Below are positions 15,030-22,522 of a DNA stretch of 40,360 nt, piece by piece. The stretch is from the NCBI RefSeq assembly GCF_015207255.1, contig NZ_JADEXG010000050.1, forward strand, positions 1 to 40,360. The letters run 5' to 3'. The first letter of the stretch is position 1. Each line of letters opens with the position of its first letter. A model generated the notes under the pieces. That model had not been told where the DNA came from. It did no database searches and saw only the letters and a program-made list of their open reading frames with translations. The position numbers and the translations under genes were made by a program. The stretch comes from Vasconcelosia minhoensis LEGE 07310. Lineage in GTDB: Bacteria > Cyanobacteriota > Cyanobacteriia > Phormidesmidales > Phormidesmidaceae.

Positions 15030-15824
15030 CTAGCGGCGGCCCAGCTGGTCCTTTAAAGCGCCGATGTATCGGTCAATGCGGTGGTCATCGAAGCTGCCGG
15101 TAATGATCCGCCAGGTAAAGCCCCGGTCTAGCTTGACGGCTTGGTCCACGTGTCGATAGCCCTGCCAGGGTCGGGGCAGCCCCACGACCAGATCCCAACC
15201 GTGGACGACACGCCAGGTATGGGGGACGCGGCGATTGTAGGATTCAGCAAAGGCGGCATTGCCGACCCTGGGCGAGCCAAAGGTGTAGCTCTCCACCGTA
15301 ATCCGCTGGCCAAAATTGTATTGCAGGTCAATCGCGCAGAGGGCAGCGAGCGCCCCTCCCAGGCTGTGGCCGGTGGTGCGATACTGCGTTGCAGGACTGG
15401 TGTGAACATAGTCGTGAATCTGCGCCCGAACGGACAGATAGGCTGAGATAAAGCCACTGTGCATTTTTACCGGACGGCTCGGTTCGCCATAGGCATCGGG
15501 GTAGACGAGCGCTTTCTCTTCCATCACGGTGTCGGTCACCACGTCTTTAACCTGCGCGCGATAGGCCTGCCGGACGGTCCAATCATATTCCTGCTGACCC
15601 AGCTGGGTATTGGTATTCCAATCTTGTTCGGCATCGCTGCCGCGAAAGGCGATAACCGCTAGCGGCGCAGCGGGTTCTGCCAAGATTGCCAGCTGGGTAT
15701 CGGTTGTGGCCTGCTCTACAAAAGTCGGCTGGGTGTTTTGCCAGGCGCTAAATCTATTGCTTGCAAAACTCTGATAGACCTCCTGAGACAGAATGGCCGA
15801 TTGCAAAGCAGTCTCATAGTTCAT
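15030..15824 (-). CDS. Class 3 (Rhizomucor-type) lipase family protein
   Basis: An alpha/beta hydrolase of about 264 residues. I prefer the ATG at 15824 because the GGGGGG tract lies about 8 nt upstream. A GTG at 15833 abuts that tract. The nucleophile elbow is GHSLGGALAALC with Ser154. The acid is Asp211 in HGWDLVVGLP and the base is His225 in GYRHVD, all in the order and spacing of Lipase_3. IAFRGSDAEQDW near 60 supplies the oxyanion region seen in this family. No signal peptide is visible, so it is probably cytoplasmic and acts on membrane glycerolipids. It may be involved in lipid turnover; the substrate is not known. Confidence 0.9.
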   Translation of the reverse strand: MNYETALQSAILSQEVYQSFASNRFSAWQNTQPTFVEQATTDTQLAILAEPAAPLAVIAFRGSDAEQDWNTNTQLGQQEYDWTVRQAYRAQVKDVVTDTVMEEKALVYPDAYGEPSRPVKMHSGFISAYLSVRAQIHDYVHTSPATQYRTTGHSLGGALAALCAIDLQYNFGQRITVESYTFGSPRVGNAAFAESYNRRVPHTWRVVHGWDLVVGLPRPWQGYRHVDQAVKLDRGFTWRIITGSFDDHRIDRYIGALKDQLGRR

Positions 15825-15906
15825 CGAGCTCACCCCCCGTATGGGACCTTATTGTATCCAAGCCTACAGCTCAAAGTCAGCGCAATGCGGACGTTGTAAA
15901 CTTCCG

Positions 15907-16131
15907 TCAACGCCCGAGCTCGCGCAGTCGAGAACCAGCTAGCTCCACAATCGAGCCTGGCACTACGAGCGGCCAGAACAGAGCAGCCAGGATGACCAAC
16001 ATCCAGGCGTGGATCGGATCAGGGTCGTCAGGTTGGCGGCCTCTTTTATTGATCTCGAATTGCTCGCGGATTTGGCAAAGGCTAAACAGTAGCCCTAGCG
16101 TTACAGCACCAGCTGAGTAAAGAATAAGCAT
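15907..16131 (-). CDS. Small two-helix membrane protein, unknown
   Basis: A 74-residue protein with two hydrophobic helices, about 1-18 (MLILYSAGAVTLGLLFSL) and 43-63 (WMLVILAALFWPLVVPGSIV). They are separated by a charged loop (REQFEINKRGRQPDDPD). It starts at an ATG and has no recognised family. The codon use and membrane-protein pattern support a real gene. It stands alone, 82 bp upstream of the lipase gene on the same strand, and could be co-transcribed. The 244 bp on its other side (16132-16375) show nothing recognisable. Confidence 0.5.
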   Translation of the reverse strand: MLILYSAGAVTLGLLFSLCQIREQFEINKRGRQPDDPDPIHAWMLVILAALFWPLVVPGSIVELAGSRLRELGR

Positions 16132-16375
16132 GATTGAACTATATAGGTCAGATAAGGGTCTTATATTTCCCTAATGCGAAGGGATACTCACGATGCAAGA
16201 GCTGTCTACCTATGACGCCAAAAAACCTAGTTTCTGCTACTGACATCGGAGCAACCCATTGTGCTAAATCGACTCGGCGCAGTGTTTTCTTCTAAGCCAG
16301 ACCGGCTAATCATCCCCAGCAGAGGCTAGCAAGGCTGCGGCCTTTCTGAGCCGCATAGGATTCTGCACCGCTCGC

Positions 16376-16753
16376 TCAGCGCAAATCGACGTGGACACTG
16401 TGAACCCAGCCGATATGGTCTGACTCTGGGAATCTGACCTTAAACCAGGTCTCACATTTTGAGCTGAAGGCAAACTCAAGCGCCGCTACCCGGTCACCCA
16501 CCAGACCATGGGCAGGTGCGTCGTATTCTTCCCCTGGCCCGGTACGCACATTTACCCGGCTTCCCGGTATCCGACCGGCAATGGTGGCAGGTTCAGGCTC
16601 CTCACCTAGCGAATAGCCCTCCCCGACCGGCAGATAGATCGGCTCAGCGCTATTGGCGATTAGGTTATCGACCGGACATTCCATATTGGCATAAGCGCTG
16701 GGCACAGCTGCCAGCATCCCGACTGCACCCGCGATCGCAAGAATTAGCTTCAC
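16376..16753 (-). CDS. Secreted SH3b-domain protein
   Basis: A 125-residue protein starting at GTG (GGTGGGAAAG upstream). It opens with a clear signal peptide, MKLILAIAGAVGMLAAVPSAYA, likely cut after AYA near residue 22. Residues about 62-124 form a bacterial SH3 domain, with GSRVNVRTGPGEEYD as the typical SH3b motif and GWVHSVHVDL as its end. Two cysteines (one in MECPVD, one in SSKCETWF) could form a disulphide in the periplasm. SH3b domains bind peptidoglycan or proteins outside the membrane; no enzyme domain is attached, so it may be an adaptor. Confidence 0.8.
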   Translation of the reverse strand: MKLILAIAGAVGMLAAVPSAYANMECPVDNLIANSAEPIYLPVGEGYSLGEEPEPATIAGRIPGSRVNVRTGPGEEYDAPAHGLVGDRVAALEFAFSSKCETWFKVRFPESDHIGWVHSVHVDLR

Positions 16754-16843
16754 GGTACTTTCCCACCGACGATCGTTGCTACTCAGATACTAAGGGGTAA
16801 TGGCACAGCGATAATCGGCCAGTAAACAAGGTTTACAGCTCAG

Positions 16844-17250
16844 CTAGTAAAGCCTTTTCTGCAGAGAGCGGAACATCAGCGCGATCGCGCTAATTTTCTC
16901 AAGCGGATAAATCGTCCCAACTTCATTATTCTCCGCCATCACACAGAGCAGATGAATACCATTCGCACAGGCGGCCTCTAGCTGAGCCAGGTCAAGGTGC
17001 GCCTGGCTATCGATGGGCAATCAGGTCAATAAGTCCCTGCGCTTTCAGGGCGTGGCAGATATCTAAGACGGCACTATGCTCAACCGCAGAAATGGCGATG
17101 CGAGGGCTGATGCCCGTTTTCTGAAGGTGCTTAACGGTACCTTGAATCGCCAGGTTGATGATTTCAGTCGCACCAGAGGTAAAAATAAGCTCTCGCGGAG
17201 CCGCCTGAATCAGCGTAGCGATTTGCAGAGTAGCTGCTTTGACAGATTGA
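16844..17250 (-). pseudogene. Cysteine desulfurase (NifS/IscS-like), frameshifted internal fragment
   Basis: The minus strand reads KAATLQIATLIQAAPRELIF, then TSGATEIINLAIQGTVKHL, then IAISAVEHSAVLDICHALK in one frame. It shifts near 17014-17025 into PIDSQAHLDLAQLEAACA and AENNEVGTIYPLEKI in another, and stops at 16844-16846. These are the substrate- and PLP-binding segments of class V cysteine desulfurases (SGATE, VEHSAVL, NNEVG). The lysine-bearing C-terminal half and the first ~45 residues are missing, so it cannot work. A separate, intact class V enzyme of another subfamily lies at 19335-20573. Confidence 0.8.
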
Positions 17251-17307
17251 GCTGAGCATCGTCAATGGGCAAGGAAGTCAGCCATCGTTGCGTTCGGACT
17301 TTGTACG

Positions 17308-17721
17308 GTGCTAATTTTTGGATGTACTAGCAATGCGATCCACCCAGGAGCTACCTACATCGGCACTATTCCCGAAGGTGAAAACTATACTTCTACCCGG
17401 TTTGAGTTTCGGTATGGTCGTACAACACGCATTGTTGAAGATCCGCATAATGAGATGCAGTGGATCTATGGCGAATTACCGGATTCTATCTCTATCCGCG
17501 AGGAAGAAAGGCTAATTGTTTATCACTCACCTGGGGCGGTGATCAAATCGCGTAGCGACTCGATGGACGTGCAGGACAATTCATTGAAATATGGAGGATA
17601 TATGGGAATTTGGTCTGGAGGCGCGCATTTTGTAGTGGATTCAGATTGGACAGTCAGGTCTACACACAGGTTTTCAAAGCTTCAATATCAGCTCCCACGA
17701 TTTTTTCTAGGTTTCGTGTAA
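17308..17721 (+). CDS. Probable lipoprotein gene fragment, unknown
   Basis: The frame has a GTG at 17308 and runs 137 codons. The open frame actually reaches back to 17251 and encodes RKSAIVAFGLCTVLIFGC before the GTG, a lipoprotein-type signal sequence with a lipobox-like IFGC. So the true start seems lost. The body has ordinary protein composition (GATYIGTIPEGENYTSTRF, GGYMGIWSGGAHFVVDSDW) but no family I know. The last ~20 codons (from about 17660) only mirror the opposite-strand acetyltransferase gene, so the 3' end is probably also truncated. I regard it as a remnant trapped between two junctions. It lies in an AT-rich stretch lacking HIP1. Confidence 0.4.
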   Translation: MLIFGCTSNAIHPGATYIGTIPEGENYTSTRFEFRYGRTTRIVEDPHNEMQWIYGELPDSISIREEERLIVYHSPGAVIKSRSDSMDVQDNSLKYGGYMGIWSGGAHFVVDSDWTVRSTHRFSKLQYQLPRFFLGFV

Positions 17722-18292
17722 TTTTATCAATATCCCAGTGCCACCAAGCTAGCTCTAGCAACGTTTGAACGACCGAATCTGAGAAGCGCTGTCGAATCAG
17801 GCCAGCTGGATTACCGCCCACAATGGTGTAGGGTGAAACATCTTTGGTAACAATAGACTTTGAGGCAACAATCGCCCCATCCCCAATTTTGACACCGGGC
17901 ATAATGACAGCTTCATAGCCAATCCAAACATCGTTGCCAACTACGGTATCTCCTTTGTCAGGGTACTCGCCAGGCCGCGGCATCACCCGGGTCCAGCTCT
18001 CACCAAAAATCTCAAACGGATAGGCCGAGAACCCAGACATCTTGTGATTTGCGCCATTCATAATAAACTTGAGCCCCCTAGATAGCGCACAAAACCTACC
18101 AATAATCAGCCTATCGCCAACAAAGGGGAAATGGTAAAGTACGTTGCGCTCAAAATTTTCTGAGTCTATTGGGTCATCGTAGTAGGTGTAGTCTCCAATC
18201 ACAATATTGGGGTTTGAGACCGTGTTCTTGAGGAAAGAAATCTGGGGAAATCCCGCCATGGGATGGAGATTATGTAGGTTAGGATGTTGCAT
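17660..18292 (-). CDS. Vat/CatB-type xenobiotic acetyltransferase
   Basis: A 210-residue left-handed beta-helix (hexapeptide-repeat) acetyltransferase starting at the ATG at 18292; a TTG three codons earlier is less likely. The sequence is very close in layout to streptogramin A acetyltransferases: GDYTYYDDP, YHFPFVGDRLIIGRFC, and FIMNGANHKMSGFSAYPF with the catalytic His83. These are followed by GDTVVGNDVWIGYEAVIMPG, KIGDGAIVASKSIVTKD, YTIVGGNPAGLIRQRF and WWHWDI. Such trimeric enzymes move acetyl from acetyl-CoA to a hydroxyl on streptogramins or chloramphenicol. The native substrate in cyanobacteria is unknown, so resistance is only a possibility. The gene lies in an AT-richer, HIP1-free islet and may have been transferred. 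Confidence 0.88.
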   Translation of the reverse strand: MQHPNLHNLHPMAGFPQISFLKNTVSNPNIVIGDYTYYDDPIDSENFERNVLYHFPFVGDRLIIGRFCALSRGLKFIMNGANHKMSGFSAYPFEIFGESWTRVMPRPGEYPDKGDTVVGNDVWIGYEAVIMPGVKIGDGAIVASKSIVTKDVSPYTIVGGNPAGLIRQRFSDSVVQTLLELAWWHWDIDKITRNLEKIVGADIEALKTCV

Positions 18293-18380
18293 GGCTTTCA
18301 ATACGGATAACCGTCCTCGCTAGAGCCGATATTTTGCCAAAATGAGGCAGAACCTGCTCACCCTTTCAAAGGAGAATGCC

Positions 18381-18704
18381 ATGGATACCTCTAACCTGCT
18401 CCGACAGCTGCTGATGCTCGGCATCGGCACAACGTCACTAGTTGCCGAACGGATGCGGCAGGTGACCGAAGAGTGGGTCAGAGAGGGTAGACTCAATCCA
18501 GAGCAGGCCAAGGGCTTTGTAGATGACTTCATGGCCCAGTTTAACGTTGATCAGAAGACACTCGAAATTCAGATGCAGCGCCAGATTCGTAACATCATGC
18601 AGGACCTAGGCGTGCCCCGCCAGGCCGAGATGGATGAGCTGCGCGGACGGCTGGATCGGCTGGAGCGGCAGGTGCGGGAGCTGGAAAATAAGCAGTGGCG
18701 CTAG
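18381..18704 (+). CDS. Phasin-like / polyhydroxyalkanoate granule-associated family protein
   Basis: A 107-residue helical protein. The start is the ATG at 18381 because AGGAG lies 6 nt upstream; a frame 13 codons longer lacks a site. Residues 1-60 (MDTSNLLRQLLMLGIGTTSL to QAKGFVDDFM) and the C-terminal coiled coil (ELRGRLDRLERQVRELENK) match the small cyanobacterial phasin-like family. In that family a helix with VxEWVxxGxLxPEQAK precedes a heptad repeat. Such proteins coat granules or act as small structural helpers; no PHA genes are near. It is probably monocistronic, with the FKBP gene 72 bp downstream. Confidence 0.75.
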   Translation: MDTSNLLRQLLMLGIGTTSLVAERMRQVTEEWVREGRLNPEQAKGFVDDFMAQFNVDQKTLEIQMQRQIRNIMQDLGVPRQAEMDELRGRLDRLERQVRELENKQWR

Positions 18705-18776
18705 CGGCTTGGGTTCAATCGCAAACTTGTCTACAATGTCGCTGGTAGGCTTTTAGAAATTGGATTAGAACCGGCT

Positions 18777-19331
18777 GTGAAAGAAATATTGATAAGCTTT
18801 GGCGTTTTAGCCGCCTGCTGCACGGTGCTGCTAGTGGCCCAGCTCTTTGGCAACGGGTCAGACGCGATCGCGTCTCCCCTCAATGATCCCCCCGCCGCTA
18901 CCCGCGAAGCTAACCCGCTGATGGCCCAGGCAGCCAGCGATTTTTTTACTGATGACACCCCCGAGGAAACCGAATTGGCTGACGAAGATATCGAAACTAC
19001 CGCATCGGGTCTGCAATATGTAGACCTGGAGGAAGGCTCAGGCGCGATGCCACAAACCGGACAAAACGTCACCGTTCACTACACGGGCACCCTGGAAGAC
19101 GGCACCAAGTTTGACAGCTCGCGCGATCGCAACCAGCCCTTTTCCTTCCGCGTTGGCACCGGCCAGGTGATCAAAGGCTGGGATGAAGGCGTCGGTACGA
19201 TGCATGTCGGCGGACGGCGCAAGCTAATCATTCCGCCTGAACTGGGCTACGGGGCTCGCGGCGCGGGCGGCGTGATTCCCCCCAATGCCACCCTAATTTT
19301 TGACGTAGAGCTCCTGCGCGTCGGCGGTTAA
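18777..19331 (+). CDS. FKBP-type peptidyl-prolyl isomerase, membrane-anchored or secreted
   Basis: A 184-residue protein starting at GTG. An N-terminal hydrophobic helix ([20 protein letters not shown]) is followed by an acidic linker to about residue 75. The FKBP domain spans about 77-184 and contains [50 protein letters not shown] and [13 protein letters not shown]. The ligand and active-site residues of FKBP (Y, D, F, V, I, W and the second Y) are all visible. It would catalyse proline cis-trans isomerisation, likely in the thylakoid lumen or periplasm. It is 3 bp from the next gene, so the two are co-transcribed. Confidence 0.93.
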   Translation: MKEILISFGVLAACCTVLLVAQLFGNGSDAIASPLNDPPAATREANPLMAQAASDFFTDDTPEETELADEDIETTASGLQYVDLEEGSGAMPQTGQNVTVHYTGTLEDGTKFDSSRDRNQPFSFRVGTGQVIKGWDEGVGTMHVGGRRKLIIPPELGYGARGAGGVIPPNATLIFDVELLRVGG

Positions 19332-19334
19332 CCG

Positions 19335-20573
19335 GTGACTTCCCCGCCAGCGCTGCAGCTCGACTACGTGCGTCGGCAGTTTCCAGCCCTGGCGGGAGAC
19401 TGGGTGTTTATGGACAATGCTGGCGGCTCCCAGACGCTTCAGCGGGTTGCCGAGCGGATTAGCGAATACCTGCTCACCTCCAACGTGCAGCTCGGCGCGT
19501 CCTACGCCGTATCTCAGACGGCGAGCGAGCGGTTGGACAAAGCCAGCCAGGCGGTCGCAACGCTGATTAATGCCGAGCCTAGCGAAGTGGTGCTGGGCGG
19601 CTCGACCACGCTGCTGTTACGGATTCTGGCCCTGTGCCTGGGGCAGACCTTTAGTCCCGGCGATGAGGTGATTGTCACCGACTGCGACCATGAGGCCAAC
19701 ATTGGGGCCTGGGTCGATTTGCAAAAGCAGGGCATCGTCGTTAAAACCTGGCGGACGGTTCCTGAAACGCTAGCGTTAAACCTGGCAGACCTGGCCGCGC
19801 TGATGACGCCGCGCACCCGGCTGGTTGCGCTTACCCACGTGTCGAACCTGCTGGGCACCCTCAACCCAATTCCCGAAATTACCCAGTTTGTCCACGATCG
19901 CGGGGCAATGGTCTGCGTCGATGGTGTGGCCTACGCGCCGCATCGGCTGGTCGATGTGCAGGCCTGGGATGTAGACTTCTACGCCTTTAGCTTTTACAAA
20001 GTTTACGGGCCGCACCAGGCCGTACTCTACGGTAAGCGAGAGCACCTGCTGGCGATGCCAGGCATCAACCATTACTTCATCGACGATGCGGACATACCCT
20101 ACAAATTTCAGCCGGGCAACCTCAACTTTGAGCTGAGCTATAGCCTGCTGGGGATTACCGACTATCTGAGCGAATTGGCTCAGGTGCACTACCGCGATCG
20201 CGCCAGCCTGCGCGGCCAGCTCCAGCAGGCCTTTGACCTGATTAGCAGCCATGAAGAACGGCTGAGCGAGCGGCTGCTCAGCTTTCTAAATAGCCAGCCC
20301 AGGGTGCGGATTTTAGGTCGGCGGGAGTGCGATCGCGCCCAGCGAGTTCCCACCATTTCGTTTGTCATAGACGGGCAGGACAGCGCCACCATTCCAGAAA
20401 AAATCGATCCCCATCACATTGGCATCCGATATGGAGACTTTTACGCCAGGCGGCTGATCGAAACCCTGGGCTTGCAGGAGCAAAACGGCGTCGTTCGGGT
20501 CAGCATGGTTCATTACAATACGCTGGCAGAAGTGGATCGGCTGATCGCGCACCTCGAACCCTTGATGGGCTGA
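19335..20573 (+). CDS. Cysteine desulfurase-like class V aminotransferase (VC1184-type family)
   Basis: A 412-residue PLP enzyme starting at GTG, 3 bp after the FKBP gene. The PLP lysine is K222 in FYAFSFYKVYGPHQAVLYG. The aspartate binding the PLP ring nitrogen is D196 in VCVDGVAYAPH, and CDHEANIGAW near 117-126 and THVSNLLGTLNPI near 167-179 are typical class V segments. The opening FPALAGDWVFMDNAGGSQT fits the cysteine desulfurase-like subfamily (TIGR01976 in my recollection) rather than IscS or SufS. No active-site cysteine loop of SufS type is obvious, so sulfur transfer is unproven. It could act on another amino acid or amino sugar. Confidence 0.88.
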   Translation: MTSPPALQLDYVRRQFPALAGDWVFMDNAGGSQTLQRVAERISEYLLTSNVQLGASYAVSQTASERLDKASQAVATLINAEPSEVVLGGSTTLLLRILALCLGQTFSPGDEVIVTDCDHEANIGAWVDLQKQGIVVKTWRTVPETLALNLADLAALMTPRTRLVALTHVSNLLGTLNPIPEITQFVHDRGAMVCVDGVAYAPHRLVDVQAWDVDFYAFSFYKVYGPHQAVLYGKREHLLAMPGINHYFIDDADIPYKFQPGNLNFELSYSLLGITDYLSELAQVHYRDRASLRGQLQQAFDLISSHEERLSERLLSFLNSQPRVRILGRRECDRAQRVPTISFVIDGQDSATIPEKIDPHHIGIRYGDFYARRLIETLGLQEQNGVVRVSMVHYNTLAEVDRLIAHLEPLMG

Positions 20574-20599
20574 ATAGAGCAGCAGTCATCCGATAGTTC

Positions 20600-21268
20600 C
20601 TACGCCGTTTCACCCAGCGGACCATCATCTACATCTAAGCTAAGGTCAATGTCCATTTCCGCGATCGCTTCGTCTAAGTAGGGCGAATTGGGATCTGTTC
20701 CTACCGGCATCTCCACCGGCGTCAGCTCAGGCTCAGGGGTGGAAAAAGGTCTATAGACGATCGTGGGTAGCCCTGCCCCCTGCAGTCCCTGCACAATCCG
20801 CTTGGGCGTATCGGCAAAGACGGCAAAGAGCGGATAGCGCTGATCGGCCCCCGTTGGCAGCAAATGCCGGTGAGACAGCGGCATAATCCATTCATAGCCC
20901 TGCTCCAGGCAGACCTGAGCCTGCCGCCAGCGAGCCAGCAGGGTGGAAAAATCTTCCTCGGGCCGGCAGATAAACAGAAAAATTTCGGTTTCGGTTTTAA
21001 TCTTCCATTCCGGATCGCACATGATAAAAGCAACGTCGCAGGGCAGCGGCAGCACTTTGCGAATGCCGCTGGCTAGCCCGGGAACCGCTGATATCGCTTC
21101 GAAGCTGCGAATATTGGGCAGGGGAATCGAAATGATACTTTCCTGAGGTCGCCGCATACTCGGCAGCGTTTCTAGATAGGGCCGATACTGCTGGAGTAGC
21201 CTAATTGCGCCCTGGTGCTGGCAGCAGGCGGCGAGCAGCGCTTCGTAGTGAATCTGACTGGTCGCCAT
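20600..21268 (-). CDS. Conserved-looking cyanobacterial protein of unknown function
   Basis: A 222-residue protein starting at ATG. It has a helical N-terminus (HYEALLAACCQHQGAIRLLQ) and a mixed alpha/beta middle (CDVAFIMCDPEWKIKTETEI, then FLFICRPEEDFSTLLARWRQ). A proline-rich acidic tail follows (TPEPELTPVE to DIDLSLDVDDG). No membrane segment, signal or catalytic motif is seen, and I do not recognise the family. It converges with the class V aminotransferase (26 bp between stops). The composition and HIP1 content match the surrounding core DNA, which supports a resident gene. Confidence 0.65.
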   Translation of the reverse strand: MATSQIHYEALLAACCQHQGAIRLLQQYRPYLETLPSMRRPQESIISIPLPNIRSFEAISAVPGLASGIRKVLPLPCDVAFIMCDPEWKIKTETEIFLFICRPEEDFSTLLARWRQAQVCLEQGYEWIMPLSHRHLLPTGADQRYPLFAVFADTPKRIVQGLQGAGLPTIVYRPFSTPEPELTPVEMPVGTDPNSPYLDEAIAEMDIDLSLDVDDGPLGETA

Positions 21269-21419
21269 AGCGGGAGTAGCTGAGAACGTCCGAAAAAAGC
21301 TGTCCGCATTCTAGCTAAAACCCGGCTCAAAACTTTGCGTGTTTTCCCGTGAATCAGGCTAGCAGTTCCAAGCCGAACGTCCAGTTCGCGATCGCGCTTG
21401 CCCTCATTATCCTCCTCAG

Positions 21420-21565
21420 CGCCCGGTAAACCTTCGTCGGGCAAACTATTGCAAACCCTGTTAGGCAATGCCCGGCCCCAGCTCAAGGTGCACATTCAGG
21501 CGGCGCTCAACGTAGGCTGCAGCCGCGAAGAGATTGTCGAAGTGGTGATGCAAATGGCCGTCTAG
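21420..21565 (+). pseudogene. Carboxymuconolactone decarboxylase-family remnant
   Basis: The plus strand reads [20 protein letters not shown], followed by [21 protein letters not shown] and a stop at 21563-21565. This is the last helix pair of CMD/AhpD-like proteins (VHIxAALNxGxSxEEIxExxMQxAVYAGFP), ending before the YAGFP tail. The upstream part has no matching continuation, and the CxxC/His redox motif is absent. It is a decayed piece. Confidence 0.7.
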
Positions 21566-21683
21566 AATCAGCTACATTAGTAAATGCCCGATTTGTGGAC
21601 AAATTTTATCAACTTCCCTCTATTGATATCTAGGTAAAATAGGAATTATCATCTGAACCTAGCGCATTAGAGGTAAGCCCAGT

Positions 21684-22247
21684 ATGGTACAAACACCGTC
21701 CAAAATACTAACGCTGTCTGAATTTTTGCAGCTGCCAGAGACGAAGCCTGCTAGTGAATACATGAATGGTCAAATTACTCAAAAGCCCATGCCTCAAGGG
21801 AAACACAGCAGGATTCAAGGAGGGCTTGTCTCTGCCATCAATGCTGCGGTCGAACTTAAAAAAACTGCCTGCGCGTTTCCCGAGCTACGCTGCACCTTTG
21901 TTGAGCGCTCGACCGTACCGGATATCGCCGTATTTGTATGGAATAGGATACCGAGCGATGAAAATGGAGAAATCTCGAATACGTTTTGCTTAGCGCCAGA
22001 CTGGACAGTTGAGATTTTGTCTCCCGGTCAGAGTCATACAAAGGTGACGAAAAATATTCTTCACTGTCTGAAGCATGGAACACAAATGGGTTGGCTAATC
22101 GACCCATTCGAGAAAACTGTGTTTGCCTATCGTTTAAAGCGAGAAACAGAGGTATTTGATGAACCAGATTCAGCACTTCCTATCCCTTCGTTTATGGAAG
22201 ATTTTCAGCTGACTATCAAGGACTTGTTTGCCTGGTTGCAGAAATAA
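21684..22247 (+). CDS. Uma2 / DUF820 family putative endonuclease
   Basis: A 187-residue protein starting at ATG after GAGGTAAG. The Uma2 layout is visible: LTLSEFLQLPETKPASEYMN at the front, PQGKHSRIQGGLVSAI, then VPDIAVFVW and WTVEILSPGQS. The D (PDIAVF) and E (VEILSP) plus a distal Q/K are the PD-(D/E)XK-like catalytic positions, and MGWLIDPFEKTVFAYR completes the fold. The family is vastly expanded in cyanobacteria and its substrates are unknown. It stands alone with its own AT-rich upstream region. Confidence 0.9.
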   Translation: MVQTPSKILTLSEFLQLPETKPASEYMNGQITQKPMPQGKHSRIQGGLVSAINAAVELKKTACAFPELRCTFVERSTVPDIAVFVWNRIPSDENGEISNTFCLAPDWTVEILSPGQSHTKVTKNILHCLKHGTQMGWLIDPFEKTVFAYRLKRETEVFDEPDSALPIPSFMEDFQLTIKDLFAWLQK

Positions 22248-22522
22248 GTGAATAAACCTGATTACGTCTGTATGCAGTTAATGAGAGCGTGCTTGCCCAT
22301 CATGAAGCAGGAATAGAGCCGCCCCCAGACGCTGGAAGTCATTGGCACAGCTGCTCTCGGTCTTTCCTATACCTCCGTATAGTTTCAGCATAATTTCAGC
22401 GAACCGTCAGTTCAACGATCAGATCTGGTAACTTTAGCAGGGTATCGCGGTGAAAGTCCATTGCGATCAAAGGGCTTTTTGTGCCCTATTATACTGAACT
22501 CATTTGAAACCTAAAAGAGCCA

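Noticed and set aside
22471-22487. AGGGC/GCCCT hairpin before the MscS gene, as a terminator
   Set aside because: The stem is five pairs and the T-rich run is in the loop, not after the stem; no gene ends just before it.
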